Origin: Bacteroidales bacterium
GTDB lineage: Bacteria > Bacteroidota > Bacteroidia > Bacteroidales > UBA932
DNA length: 64,000 bases
Direction: 5' to 3'
Assembly: GCA_022647615.1 (NCBI GenBank)
Contig: JALCKZ010000001.1
Span: 422,178 to 486,177, forward strand
Position numbers and translations under genes: made by a program. Below are positions 8,171 through 16,985 of this stretch, piece by piece; within the stretch, counting starts at the first letter, position 1; every line of letters starts with the position of its first letter. The notes beneath the pieces were generated by a model. The model made no database searches. It was not told the DNA's origin and saw only the letters and a program-made list of their open reading frames with translations.

Positions 8171-9721
8171 TTATTCCAGACTCCAGTCTGTTCCGCCGTC
8201 TTTATTGTCCTTTATTTTGATACCCAGATTGTTAAGAGTGTCTCTTATGACATCGCTTTTTGCCCACTCTTTCTTTTCACGCGCATCTTTTCTCTCATCC
8301 AGCACAAGTTTCATCAGCCCCTCAACAACTTTTGAGCCGCCGTTTCCTGCCGCACCATCTTCTTCATCCTTAAGTCCAAGGATATCTATCGCGAACTCAG
8401 AAAAAATCTTCTCCAGCATCTCTTTTTCCTTGCTTCCCACGGCAACTTTTCCATCCTTTGCGGAGTTTACAATTCTCACAGCCTCAAATAGATATGAAAG
8501 CGCAACCGGAGTATTTAAATCATCGCAAAGAGCATCATAAATATTATTGTATAAATCCTGAAGCTGCTGCATTAAAGTTTTTTGCTCCGCAGATTTGTTC
8601 TCCTGAGCAGCTGCGTTTGAAACCACAGCTTTTCCGGCATTTGCAACATCAGAAACTTTTAGGGATTTTACATCCTTTGCAGCCTGCATCATTCTCTTAT
8701 ATCCCTTCTCCGCGGCTTGAAGCGCTTCATTGCTGAAATCCAACGTTCCGCGGTAATGTGCCTGAAGAATAAAGAACCTGATGGTCATTGGGGTATAAGC
8801 TTGAGCAAGCAATTTATGACTGCCCGTAAACAGCTCATTCAGAGTAATGAAATTGCCAAGAGACTTGCCCATTTTCTGGCCGTTGATAGTAATCATGTTG
8901 TTGTGCATCCAATAATGCACGCCGCCGGTTCCGCGCTCAGCTTTGTTCTGAGCTATCTCACACTCATGGTGAGGGAACATCAAATCCATTCCGCCGCCGT
9001 GAATATCAAACTCTTTTCCTAAATACTTTTCACCCATCGCGGAGCACTCCAGATGCCATCCCGGGAAGCCGTCGCTCCAAGGAGAAGGCCACCTCATAAT
9101 ATGCTCTGGCTGAGCCTTTTTCCACAATGCAAAATCTGCGGGGCTGCGCTTTTCATCCTGGCCGTCCAACACTCTGGTATTGGTCATCATATCATCCAAA
9201 TTTCTTCCGCTCAGTTCTCCGTAATGATATTTCTTGTTGTACGCAGCAACGTCAAAATAGACAGAACCATTTGTTATATAAGCAAATCCATGGTCCAGGA
9301 TTTTTTTAATAAGCTCTATTTGCTCAATAATATGACCTGATGCATGGGGTTCAATGCTTGGAGGAAAATTATTCAACCTGTCCATTGCATGATGGAAACT
9401 TATAGTGTAAGTCTGTGCAATTTCCATTGGCTCAAGTTCTTCCAGACGCGCCTTCTTCTCAATTTTATCCTCTCCGTTATCACTGTCATGCTCAAGATGG
9501 CCCACGTCAGTTATATTTCTAACATAACGGACCTTGTAGCCAAGTTCTCTGAATAGCCTTACAAGAACGTCAAATGTAACACCCGGCCTTGCATGTCCAA
9601 GATGAGGTTCCCCATAGACGGTTGGTCCGCAAACATATAACCCTACTCTCCCCGGAGTAATTGGTGTAAATTTTTCTTTTTTCCTGGTTAAAGTGTTGTA
9701 AATCAGAATATCTCTAGTCAT
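8171..9721 (-). CDS. cysS: Cysteinyl-tRNA synthetase
   Basis: This class Ia synthetase charges tRNA-Cys. It starts at [10 protein letters not shown]; an upstream in-frame codon at 9784 would run through the leader hairpin and is rejected. The HIGH-type motif PHLGHAR follows VCGPTVYG near residue 40, and the KMSKS-type motif appears as KMGKSLGN. The Zn-binding cysteine lies in LYVCGP and further ligands in the WHLECSAM and MFPHHECE segments. A region after about residue 370 holds a low-complexity insertion ([20 protein letters not shown]) longer than in E. coli CysS. The length is 516 residues. Confidence 0.95.
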   Translation of the reverse strand: MTRDILIYNTLTRKKEKFTPITPGRVGLYVCGPTVYGEPHLGHARPGVTFDVLVRLFRELGYKVRYVRNITDVGHLEHDSDNGEDKIEKKARLEELEPMEIAQTYTISFHHAMDRLNNFPPSIEPHASGHIIEQIELIKKILDHGFAYITNGSVYFDVAAYNKKYHYGELSGRNLDDMMTNTRVLDGQDEKRSPADFALWKKAQPEHIMRWPSPWSDGFPGWHLECSAMGEKYLGKEFDIHGGGMDLMFPHHECEIAQNKAERGTGGVHYWMHNNMITINGQKMGKSLGNFITLNELFTGSHKLLAQAYTPMTIRFFILQAHYRGTLDFSNEALQAAEKGYKRMMQAAKDVKSLKVSDVANAGKAVVSNAAAQENKSAEQKTLMQQLQDLYNNIYDALCDDLNTPVALSYLFEAVRIVNSAKDGKVAVGSKEKEMLEKIFSEFAIDILGLKDEEDGAAGNGGSKVVEGLMKLVLDERKDAREKKEWAKSDVIRDTLNNLGIKIKDNKDGGTDWSLE

Positions 9722-9727
9722 AAAAAT

Positions 9728-9771
9728 CCCCCGTTTTTTATCCGCCGGCAAACGGCGGAATAAGACGGGGG
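9728..9771 (-). promoter_or_regulatory. Nested hairpin directly upstream of the cysS start
   Basis: The minus strand folds CCCCCGT with ACGGGGG (arms 9765-9771 and 9728-9734) around an inner perfect CGCCG-type stem (CCGCCG 9742-9747 with CGGCGG 9753-9758). It is followed by ATTTTT and then the cysS ATG. As placed it is either the terminator of ssb or an attenuator in the cysS leader. Confidence 0.6.
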
Positions 9772-9779
9772 CAAATTTA
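9772..9779 (-). promoter_or_regulatory. Possible -7 element of cysS
   Basis: Minus-strand TAAATTTG matches TANNTTTG exactly and would start transcription at the first base of the nested GC-rich hairpin. No convincing TTTG is found 19 nt upstream. Confidence 0.4.
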
Positions 9780-9810
9780 AACAAATAAAATAAATTGACA
9801 TCAGCCTGAG

Positions 9811-10227
9811 TTACATGGGGGCACCCTCCAGTTCAATGTTTGATGCGGCGGCAGGTTCTGCTGTTGCCGTGTTAAAACCAGCTGTTGCAAGTGCCGCAGA
9901 GGGAGCTATTGCCATCCTCAAAGCAATAATTTCAGTTACATACTTATCCTCTCCGCTTTTTGCCTTATACTTGGAATACTTTAATCTTCCCGTAATTTCT
10001 ACAAATGAGCCCTTTTTGATTGTGAGAAAATCGGGCATGTTCTTGGTAGCCCAGGCGACAATGTTGTGCCAGGTTGTTTCCTCTTTGAACTGACCGTCTT
10101 TTGCCTTAAAAGTCTCATGCGTAGCAACAGAAAATCTTACAACTTGAGAACCATTTTCCAAATTTGTAATTTTGGGTTCCGCTCCCACATTCCCTTTGAT
10201 TTCTACTTTGTTTAAAGTTCTTTCCAT
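9811..10227 (-). CDS. ssb: Single-stranded DNA-binding protein, unusual C-terminus
   Basis: The OB fold is clear: [18 protein letters not shown], then [19 protein letters not shown] and [14 protein letters not shown] start at the ATG giving MERTLNK; a further upstream start is possible but lies outside the family. At 138 residues it is short. It ends in NIELEGAPM and lacks the acidic tip ending in Pro-Phe (DDIPF-like) that recruits partner proteins in housekeeping SSBs. It may therefore be a second paralog, a pattern common in Bacteroidota. It precedes cysS with a hairpin between. Confidence 0.88.
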   Translation of the reverse strand: MERTLNKVEIKGNVGAEPKITNLENGSQVVRFSVATHETFKAKDGQFKEETTWHNIVAWATKNMPDFLTIKKGSFVEITGRLKYSKYKAKSGEDKYVTEIIALRMAIAPSAALATAGFNTATAEPAAASNIELEGAPM

Positions 10228-10257
10228 GGTTTTATGTTTAAAGTTAAATTGTGACAC

Positions 10258-10448
10258 AAAGTAAAATCACATATCATGCAATAGCCACATTATAAGCGTT
10301 TAAAAACAGATAAAAAAATCCGGAATTGTAAAAAGTTTCATGTTTCGGAAAATATTTTACGATTTGGCACGCAAATAAAAATACATCTCTTTATATTGGA
10401 AAATTTGCAAATAAGAACGTTATCCGAACAGCGGAATAATAGAGAAAC
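10258..10448. other. Intergenic stretch before the zinc-finger gene
   Basis: This AT-rich region lies between divergent ssb and the small zinc-finger gene. I see no RNA gene or clear promoter. The 12-mer ACGATTTGGCAC at 10359-10370 recurs at 35419-35430 upstream of another small regulator-like gene. Confidence 0.4.
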
Positions 10449-10745
10449 ATGGAAAAAAATATTCAAAACATTCAGAGAGAGAGAAAGTGTCCGGTATGCG
10501 GCAAAATTATACTTGGGAGAAGTGACAAAGTATTTTGCAGCGACGATTGCCGCACAGATTTTTACAACGCAAAAATGAGGGAAGAATATCGCAAATGCGG
10601 GAATTATAAAACGTTAAAAACGATAGAAAAAAACTGCCGTTGCCTGGCCGGAAGAAATGCAACCTTTTTGTTAAAAATAATACTCTCCATTACCGTTATG
10701 TGTAAAATAATGACTACTTTCGCAAAGCAAAAGGTAAGACAATGA
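10449..10745 (+). CDS. Small CxxC zinc-finger protein, C-terminal half atypical
   Basis: The first 45 residues carry a treble-clef-like zinc motif, KCPVCGKIILGRSDKVFCSDDC, with four cysteines in CxxC...CxxxC spacing. This is typical of small Bacteroidota proteins that start ICPVCGK and continue FCSDxCR. The remaining half (from about residue 55) turns into an irregular Cys/Leu/Ile stretch unlike the charged tail I expect. In the frame of the next gene the sequence just upstream of its ATG reads NDYFRKAKGKT, resembling the expected continuation of the family. The gene may therefore be frameshifted or truncated. It overlaps the following lipoprotein start by 4 nt. Confidence 0.6.
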   Translation: MEKNIQNIQRERKCPVCGKIILGRSDKVFCSDDCRTDFYNAKMREEYRKCGNYKTLKTIEKNCRCLAGRNATFLLKIILSITVMCKIMTTFAKQKVRQ

Positions 10746-11629
10746 AAAAATTATATACGGCAGCCATTCTTGTGATATTTGCCATGTCCTTAAGTTCTTG
10801 CGTAGAGAGCTCCAGTAAATACAAAGCATTGCAGGCGCAGTTAGATTCACTGCAGGGCAATTATGGTACTCAAAAGAATCAGCTGGATGAGGTGTTTGGC
10901 ACCCTTAATGAGGTTGAAGCGGGCCTTAAATCTATAAGGGAGACGGAGAATATTTTGACAGTTCAGCAACAAGAAGGAGTTACTACCCCGCAAAATAACA
11001 AGGAGCAAATTCAGGCCGATATTGCAGCAGTTCAGTCTGCCATTCAAGAGTATAAGAACAAAATCAAACAGCTTAAGAATGATAACAGGATTCAATCCAT
11101 TGAATTTAAGAAAAGATTGAATGCCATCCAGAAAGAGCTAAATGAAAAATCAGAGATGATAGACAACTTGTCTAAGCAACTGCAAAACAAAGATTTGCAG
11201 CTAGCAGAGAAAACCAAGCAAGTTGAATCTCTGGACCAGGCCGTATCTGATTTGAAAAATGATATTACCAAATTAAATACCGAGAGCGGAGAGATGAAAG
11301 ATAAAATCTCTTCCCAGGATAAGCAGATTTACTCCGTATATTACATTGTAGGTACAAAAGATGAATTGATTAACGTTGGAGTACTTACAAGAGGCGGCTT
11401 GTTTAAATCTTCTAAGATTTCATATCAGGCAGAGAAAAACGCATTCATCAAAATTGATTATAGAGAAATTTCAACTATAAATACTAACGCACAAAAGGCA
11501 AAGGTTATTTCCAACCATCCAAAAGGGACCTACTCTATAGACAACATTAACGGAGAGGCTGTGCTTACAATTTCCAATCCTTCGGATTTCTGGGAGCAGA
11601 CCAAGTACCTTGTAATACAAGTGCAATAA
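10742..11629 (+). CDS. Coiled-coil lipoprotein
   Basis: A lipoprotein signal (lipobox LSSC, Cys at about residue 20) is followed by a long coiled coil. Heptad-rich, Gln/Lys/Glu-dense sequence runs from about residue 25 to 195. A compact C-terminal domain of about 95 residues follows (YSVYYIVGTKDELINVGVL ... DFWEQTKYLVIQVQ). This layout is a recurrent Bacteroidota conserved hypothetical protein of the cell envelope; no enzymatic motif is present. The start overlaps the small zinc-finger gene. A hairpin terminator follows 21 nt after the stop. The function is unknown. Confidence 0.85.
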   Translation: MKKLYTAAILVIFAMSLSSCVESSSKYKALQAQLDSLQGNYGTQKNQLDEVFGTLNEVEAGLKSIRETENILTVQQQEGVTTPQNNKEQIQADIAAVQSAIQEYKNKIKQLKNDNRIQSIEFKKRLNAIQKELNEKSEMIDNLSKQLQNKDLQLAEKTKQVESLDQAVSDLKNDITKLNTESGEMKDKISSQDKQIYSVYYIVGTKDELINVGVLTRGGLFKSSKISYQAEKNAFIKIDYREISTINTNAQKAKVISNHPKGTYSIDNINGEAVLTISNPSDFWEQTKYLVIQVQ

Positions 11630-11650
11630 TTTATAAATGAATCTTTTATA

Positions 11651-11685
11651 TCCCGATAGATTACAAATTACCTGTCGGGATTTTT
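11651..11685 (+). terminator. Terminator made of an inverted 9-mer pair
   Basis: TCCCGATAG (11651-11659) pairs with CTGTCGGGA (11672-11680) through nine pairs including one G-U, and the stem is followed by TTTTTAAAT. It lies after the lipoprotein gene and only 18 nt before the next ATG. Read-through into the M3 peptidase may therefore be limited by it. Confidence 0.75.
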
Positions 11686-11697
11686 AAATAAAATATT

Positions 11698-13737
11698 ATG
11701 GCGAATCCTTTATTAACCGTTTCAAAGAACAGATACGGCGCTCCGGCGTTTGATAAAATTAGAGAAGATGATTACCTGCCGGCATTTAAAATTGCCCTGG
11801 CGGAGGGGAAGAAGGAGATTGATGAAATCATCAACAATCCCCAAGCTCCCACATTTGAAAATACAATTGAAGCGCTGGAATATTCGGGTGAAAAACTGGA
11901 CGATGTTTCGGGCATTTTCTTTAACATGAATGAGTGCATGGCCTCTGACAAAATGCAGAAAATTGCAGAGACAATTTCTCCGGAACTTACACAGTATGGC
12001 CTTTATATCTTGCTGAATGAGAAGCTGTTTAAGAGAATTAAAACAGTTTATTCCCACAGGGCTAAGCTGAAGCTGGACAAAGAGCAGAAGAGATTGCTGG
12101 AGAAAAAATATAAAGCCTTTGTAGAGAATGGCGCAAACTTAAAGCCGGCAGCAAAAAAGGAGTATTCTAAATGTTTGCAGGAACTGAACCTGCTCTCCCT
12201 TAAGTTTGGGAAAAATGTTTTGGATGCAACAAATGACTTCAAGCTGCACATCACAGATAAAGCTGATTTAAAGGGACTTCCTGATTATGTAATAGAGGCG
12301 GGAGAGGCAACTGCAAAGGAGATGAAACTCAAAGGATGGGTTTACACCTTGCAATTCCCAAGCATGTCTCCTTTTATGAAATACAGTGACAAGAGGGAAC
12401 TGAGAGAGAAATTATGGAGGGCAAGCAGCACAAGATGCATTGGAGGAAAGTTTGATAATCAAGATATTATCAAGAAGATGATTGCACTGCGCCTGAAGGT
12501 TGCAAAGCTGCTGGGATATAAAACTTTTGCCGCATGCGCCCTAAAAAACAGGATGGCAAAAAACACAAAAACAGTTGAGCATTTTTTGAATGACTTGCTT
12601 AAACGCTCTTTGCCTTATGCAAAAAGGGATGTAAAGATGATTGCAGACTATGCTGCTAAACAAGGATTTACAGGGAAACTGCAACCATGGGATTTTGCAT
12701 ATTGGGCGGAAAAACTTAGAGTAAAGAAATATGCGGTTGACGACAATTTGCTAAAGCCTTATTTTAAACTTGAGAACGTACAGAAGGCCGTCTTCTTGCT
12801 GGCAAATAAATTATATGGTCTGAATTTTACGGAAGCCAAAGATATCCCGGGTTATCATCCGGATGTAAAAGTCTATGACGTAACGGATTCCAAGAAAAGA
12901 CACATGGCGCTTTTCTATTCAGATTTTTACCCGCGCGCTAGCAAAAAAGGCGGAGCTTGGATGACGAATTTCCGCGAACAGAGTTTCTCAAAAGAGGGAA
13001 AAGAGAGGAGGCCTTTTGTCTCCATTGTTTGCAACTTTACAAAACCTACCGCCAAAGACCCCTCATTATTAACGTTTTATGAGGTCACCACAATTCTTCA
13101 TGAGTTTGGACATGCTCTCAACGGAATGTTGGCGGAAGGAAAATATTCCTCGCTGACAGGGACTAATGTCGCGACAGATTTTGTTGAGCTGCCTTCTCAG
13201 ATTATGGAGAACTGGGCTGCGCAGAGAGAGTATCTTTCTTTGTGGGCAAAGCACTATAAAACGGGAAAAGTTATTCCGCAAGAGCTTATTAATAAGATTG
13301 TTAAATCTAAAAATTTCAACAGCGGATATGCAAGCGTACGCCAGCTGACATTTGGAATTTGCGATATGGCCTGGCACACTTTGACGTCTGTTCCAAAAAC
13401 TAATGCGCTGGCATTTGAAGAGAAGGCAACAAAGAAATGTGCCGTACTGCCACATATAAAAGGGACTGCGTTTTGCCCTGCGTTCACCCATATTTTTGCC
13501 GGAGGTTATTCTGCCGGATATTATTCTTACAAGTGGGCGGAAGTTCTTGAGGCAGATGCATTTGAACTGTTTAAACAAAAGGGTATTTTTAATAAAAAAG
13601 TTGCTGAGAGTTTCCGCAAGAATATCCTATCCATGGGAAATATAGAGGACGCAGATGTTCTTTACCGCAGATTCAGAGGGAGAGACCCTAAGCCAGAGGC
13701 TCTTATGCGTGCGCTGGGAATGGGAAAGAAAATATAA
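11698..13737 (+). CDS. dcp: M3 family metallopeptidase (peptidyl-dipeptidase Dcp type)
   Basis: This zinc metallopeptidase releases dipeptides from, or cleaves, short peptides. The HExxH zinc motif appears as HEFGHALNGM beginning at His468, and the third ligand region lies about 25 residues on (TDFVELPSQIMENW). The length, 679 residues, matches oligopeptidase A/Dcp enzymes. No signal peptide is seen, so action is probably cytoplasmic, in recycling peptides. It starts immediately after a terminator hairpin, and no TANNTTTG box is evident between the two. Its expression source is unclear. Confidence 0.93.
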   Translation: MANPLLTVSKNRYGAPAFDKIREDDYLPAFKIALAEGKKEIDEIINNPQAPTFENTIEALEYSGEKLDDVSGIFFNMNECMASDKMQKIAETISPELTQYGLYILLNEKLFKRIKTVYSHRAKLKLDKEQKRLLEKKYKAFVENGANLKPAAKKEYSKCLQELNLLSLKFGKNVLDATNDFKLHITDKADLKGLPDYVIEAGEATAKEMKLKGWVYTLQFPSMSPFMKYSDKRELREKLWRASSTRCIGGKFDNQDIIKKMIALRLKVAKLLGYKTFAACALKNRMAKNTKTVEHFLNDLLKRSLPYAKRDVKMIADYAAKQGFTGKLQPWDFAYWAEKLRVKKYAVDDNLLKPYFKLENVQKAVFLLANKLYGLNFTEAKDIPGYHPDVKVYDVTDSKKRHMALFYSDFYPRASKKGGAWMTNFREQSFSKEGKERRPFVSIVCNFTKPTAKDPSLLTFYEVTTILHEFGHALNGMLAEGKYSSLTGTNVATDFVELPSQIMENWAAQREYLSLWAKHYKTGKVIPQELINKIVKSKNFNSGYASVRQLTFGICDMAWHTLTSVPKTNALAFEEKATKKCAVLPHIKGTAFCPAFTHIFAGGYSAGYYSYKWAEVLEADAFELFKQKGIFNKKVAESFRKNILSMGNIEDADVLYRRFRGRDPKPEALMRALGMGKKI

Positions 13738-13765
13738 AATAACTGTCGGGAATAAAATAAACGCC

Positions 13766-14887
13766 ATGATAAAAAATAGCTGCAAATTTTTGTGTGTTGC
13801 TGCAATGATTATTTCCATTGCGGCTTGTGTTAATAATTCAAAAAATTCTCCCTTCAAATTTGATTCAAAAGCACCTGTAAAACAAGTTGTAGTGATTACT
13901 GATTTTGGGAGGGATGTTGATGATGCCCAGGCGCTTGCATGGCTTGCGGGATGCAAGAACATTAACATTGCGGGAATTATTGCAACAGGAGACATACCGG
14001 CACCAAGAGCAGTAAGCGCAAAATTGTTTCTAAATCTTTTTGGAGTGAGCGTACCTATCGCTTATCCCGACAGCAGCAACCTTGCAAAACAGGCGGAATA
14101 TTTAAAACAAACTGCTTTGGACGGGAGAGCTTATGAGCTTACGCTGGAACACAATCTTTCGCAACTTGCTCAGAGCGCGATTGTTGTAAATTCTCCATAT
14201 TTCATGAAGATTCAAACCCCCTCTGCGATGCTGGATAGTATATGCAAAAAATATCCCGGGGAGGTAACGCTGCTTGTTCTTGCGCCTGCTCAAAAATTAT
14301 TTAAAGACTCAACAAATTATAATCTTAAAGAGATTGTAGTCCAAGGACTTATAAGCAAGATGCAAACCGGGGAGAGCATTAACGATTTGCTTGTACCGGA
14401 CTATGGTTCTTACAATTTCCGCGCAGATTCCTCAGCAGCGGAGGCATTGTTGTCATTGCAAAATAGAACCTCTTTCGCATTCATTGGAAAAGGTGCGGCA
14501 TACTCCTCTCCAATAACTCCAAGATTAGGGAGAAAACTGGAAAAAAGAGGGTTTGCATATCCGGATAAAAAATTGGGAGAGGAAAATCTTAAGGCAATAA
14601 CCAATTTTATAAAACAGGACAGAGAGATGGGGCTTAGAAGTTTTTTGGCAAGAGATAAGCAGACCTTCTATAAAATATTCAATATCAAAGCATCCGTGCC
14701 TATTGGCAAGGCCATAGAGAAGATGAAGATATACAATTATCCTTATGATTTAATTGCTGCAATCTACGTCTCAAATCCGGAAGTATTTAATCCGACTGAG
14801 ATAAAACTTGCAAAGCAAACACATAGGGTTATCAATTCAGAGAAAGAATTTAAGGATAAAAAATTCCTTAAGTATATCATAAGGTAA
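13766..14887 (+). CDS. Nucleoside hydrolase-like lipoprotein
   Basis: The start giving MIKNSCKFLC is chosen because it yields a lipoprotein signal (SIAAC lipobox). The earlier in-frame start overlaps the M3 gene. After the signal comes VVITDFGRDVDDAQAL, the Asp-rich calcium-binding motif of inosine-uridine nucleoside hydrolases (compare DTDPGxDDA). Later segments are more divergent, so the substrate cannot be assigned. The protein has 373 residues. A copy of the 9-mer CTGTCGGGA lies 14 nt before the ATG and another lies inside the gene on the PDS codons. It is probably anchored in the envelope and may act on nucleosides there, which is inference. Confidence 0.8.
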   Translation: MIKNSCKFLCVAAMIISIAACVNNSKNSPFKFDSKAPVKQVVVITDFGRDVDDAQALAWLAGCKNINIAGIIATGDIPAPRAVSAKLFLNLFGVSVPIAYPDSSNLAKQAEYLKQTALDGRAYELTLEHNLSQLAQSAIVVNSPYFMKIQTPSAMLDSICKKYPGEVTLLVLAPAQKLFKDSTNYNLKEIVVQGLISKMQTGESINDLLVPDYGSYNFRADSSAAEALLSLQNRTSFAFIGKGAAYSSPITPRLGRKLEKRGFAYPDKKLGEENLKAITNFIKQDREMGLRSFLARDKQTFYKIFNIKASVPIGKAIEKMKIYNYPYDLIAAIYVSNPEVFNPTEIKLAKQTHRVINSEKEFKDKKFLKYIIR

Positions 14888-14929
14888 TTACACTAAATTT
14901 TTTGAATTTGTATCCGTATATAGCTAATG

Positions 14930-14951
14930 ACTAGTCTTTTAGAAGATTAGT
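14930..14951. terminator. Weak hairpin between convergent genes
   Basis: ACTAGTCTT (14930-14938) pairs with AAGATTAGT (14943-14951) with one G-U pair. It lies between the convergent nucleoside-hydrolase-like gene and umuC. The T-tract is poor. Confidence 0.35.
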
Positions 14952-14953
14952 TG

Positions 14954-16258
14954 TTACGCTTTGAGCGTAATTATTTCATTAAGGTTGGTTGTGTAATTTT
15001 TAGAAAGATGCTCTCTGCGCATCTGCCATTTTTCCTTTGATACGTTTGAAGCGGCGGTACTCCCCTGCACAGCAAGATGCAATTTGTTGCGCCCGAACTT
15101 ATGATTTACGCTATCAAGCAAATTGTTGATATTCTTCATTTTATCATAGTTGCTCTCCACAAAAAGATTTTGCTGCACTTGGTCCTCAGGAATTATTCCC
15201 CCCAAAACTACTCCGCCTTTTTTATATTTAAACCCGTCGCGATAAATAGCATCCAATCCTCTTTTGCACTCTCTTACAATATCAACGGTGCTATTGGTAG
15301 CCTCCGGGAATTCTATTGTTGCCGTGTTATAATATTGGGGCAAATCATTGCGGAAAAAGTTTGTTGTGATATAAACGGTTACGCTCTCCGCCGCGGAGTG
15401 CTGCGCTCTCAATTTTTCTGCGCATGATGCGGCAAAATTGGAAATTGCTACACCCAGCTGCTCCTTATCCTCAACCATTTCCCCAAATGAGCGGCTTGTT
15501 GTAATACTCTGTCTGGCAGCATCTTCCTCTATCATCAAATCTGCTCTTCCGTTTAATTCGTCGTAAGTCCTCAGCCCTGTTACACCCATATTTTTTTTAA
15601 CCCAATAGGCTGAATGTTTCGTAAAATCGTACGCGGTATTTACTCCGTGAGACTTTAAAAATTTAGAGAGCCGCCTCCCAATCCCCCACACATCTCCAAC
15701 ATCCAGCAACCTCAGCGCCTTCTCTCTCTTCTCCTCCGTATCAATGTAGCAATACCCCTTGTATCCCTTAAAGTGTTTTGCAAATCTGTTTGCAGCTTTT
15801 GCCAAAGTCATTGAATATCCGACACCTACGCAGACGGGAATCCCGATGAATTTCCTAACCTTATAAACAATTTCTCTAGACTTATCATCAATTTGCTTCT
15901 TGGACATTCCGGAGAAATTAATAAACGCTTCATCAATAGAGTAAATCTCTATATCGGGCACAATTGACTGTAAAACAGACATTACCCTCCGGCTCATATC
16001 AGCATAAAGTACATAATTGGAAGAGCACATCTCCACGGGATGACCTTTCTCTACAAACTCTCTTTGCACATTAAACGCAGTCGTCCCCATCTTAATCCCC
16101 AAATCCTTTGCCTCCTGACTGCGGGAAATTGAGCACCCGTCATTATTTGAAAGGACAACAACAGCCTTCCCCTCCAGCGCCGGGTTAAACACCCGCTCGC
16201 AGGAGACAAAAAAGTTATTGCAATCCATAACTCCAAATATGAGCTTTCTATCTGCCAT
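14954..16258 (-). CDS. umuC: DNA polymerase V catalytic subunit (Y family)
   Basis: This translesion polymerase copies past damaged bases, normally together with processed UmuD. The N-terminal palm motif FGVMDCNNFFVSCERVF contains the first catalytic Asp and the Y-family YxFF region. The second acidic motif is the SIDEAF segment near residue 105. The length, 434 residues, matches E. coli UmuC (422). It follows umuD by 34 nt, forming the classical umuDC operon. An SOS-type LexA box was not recognised upstream. Confidence 0.95.
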   Translation of the reverse strand: MADRKLIFGVMDCNNFFVSCERVFNPALEGKAVVVLSNNDGCSISRSQEAKDLGIKMGTTAFNVQREFVEKGHPVEMCSSNYVLYADMSRRVMSVLQSIVPDIEIYSIDEAFINFSGMSKKQIDDKSREIVYKVRKFIGIPVCVGVGYSMTLAKAANRFAKHFKGYKGYCYIDTEEKREKALRLLDVGDVWGIGRRLSKFLKSHGVNTAYDFTKHSAYWVKKNMGVTGLRTYDELNGRADLMIEEDAARQSITTSRSFGEMVEDKEQLGVAISNFAASCAEKLRAQHSAAESVTVYITTNFFRNDLPQYYNTATIEFPEATNSTVDIVRECKRGLDAIYRDGFKYKKGGVVLGGIIPEDQVQQNLFVESNYDKMKNINNLLDSVNHKFGRNKLHLAVQGSTAASNVSKEKWQMRREHLSKNYTTNLNEIITLKA

Positions 16259-16292
16259 CTAAAATCTCTTGCTAAGCGTGCAAGCGTAAATT

Positions 16293-16781
16293 TTACTTTT
16301 TGACCTGTTGTGCCTTTATTCTCCTCCCGACAGGTTTTTTCTCTGAATTCTTCCTCCTGATATCCTTTATTGTGTACGTCACAACTCCCCAAATTGCAAA
16401 ATCATTCTCTTTTGTAATCTTAATTGGCTTATAATTAGGATTTTCCGGCACCAGCCAAATCACCTCCCCATCCAGCTTGACCCTCTTGAGGGTAAACTCG
16501 CCGTCTACAAAACAGACGGCAATATCCCCGTCGCGAGCTTGCAAAGATTTGTCAATCACCAATATATCTCCATCTTCTATGCCGGCCCCTATCATTGAGC
16601 TCCCGCTCACCCTGCCATAAAAAGTAGAGGCGGGATTTTTTACAAGCTCCCTGTTAAGGTCAATGCCGTTTTCTACATAATCCTGGGCGGGAGAGGCAAA
16701 TCCCGCCTTAATGCCACCATCTGCAAGCGGAAGAAAGACACCGCCCTGGCCCGTCTGCACCTCATTTTTTTTTGCACCCAT
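16293..16781 (-). CDS. umuD: UmuD-like self-cleaving LexA-family protein
   Basis: This is the S24-type protease partner of UmuC. The start is the ATG giving MGAKKNE; a TTG four codons upstream is less likely. The cleavage site is probably Ala26-Gly27 (KAGFASPA). The catalytic Ser62 (GSSMIGAG) and Lys99 (FTLKRV) have nearly the spacing of E. coli UmuD (Ser60, Lys97). The C-terminus carries an extra basic stretch (RRKNSEKKPVGRRIK), longer than usual. A 9-mer copy encodes part of PVGR. Confidence 0.94.
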   Translation of the reverse strand: MGAKKNEVQTGQGGVFLPLADGGIKAGFASPAQDYVENGIDLNRELVKNPASTFYGRVSGSSMIGAGIEDGDILVIDKSLQARDGDIAVCFVDGEFTLKRVKLDGEVIWLVPENPNYKPIKITKENDFAIWGVVTYTIKDIRRKNSEKKPVGRRIKAQQVKK

Positions 16782-16870
16782 ATTTGTTTGCAATTATGCC
16801 AATTTTTAACACACTAAGTTGATTTTCAGGGCATAAATTTAGCATTTTTGCCGACTAAACAGCCAAAAAT

Positions 16871-16901
16871 TTTGCCATGAGAATTATATTTTGTATAATT
16901 G
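16871..16901 (+). promoter_or_regulatory. Promoter of the first LruC-type gene
   Basis: TTTG (16871-16874), then 19 nt, then TATAATTG (16894-16901), which differs from TANNTTTG at one position. The predicted start near 16906 leaves a leader of about 80 nt before the ATG at 16986. Confidence 0.6.
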
Positions 16902-16985
16902 CGGCAGTTGTGTACAGCCTGAAATTGTTCAAATTGATTTATGACCGTCGGAGCGGCCAGGCTGCGGTATCACTAAAAATGTATC

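Noticed and set aside
10361..10382. Sigma-54 promoter (TTGGCACG) before the zinc-finger gene
   Set aside because: The -24 part matches but the expected TTGC at -12 is absent; the same holds at 35424.
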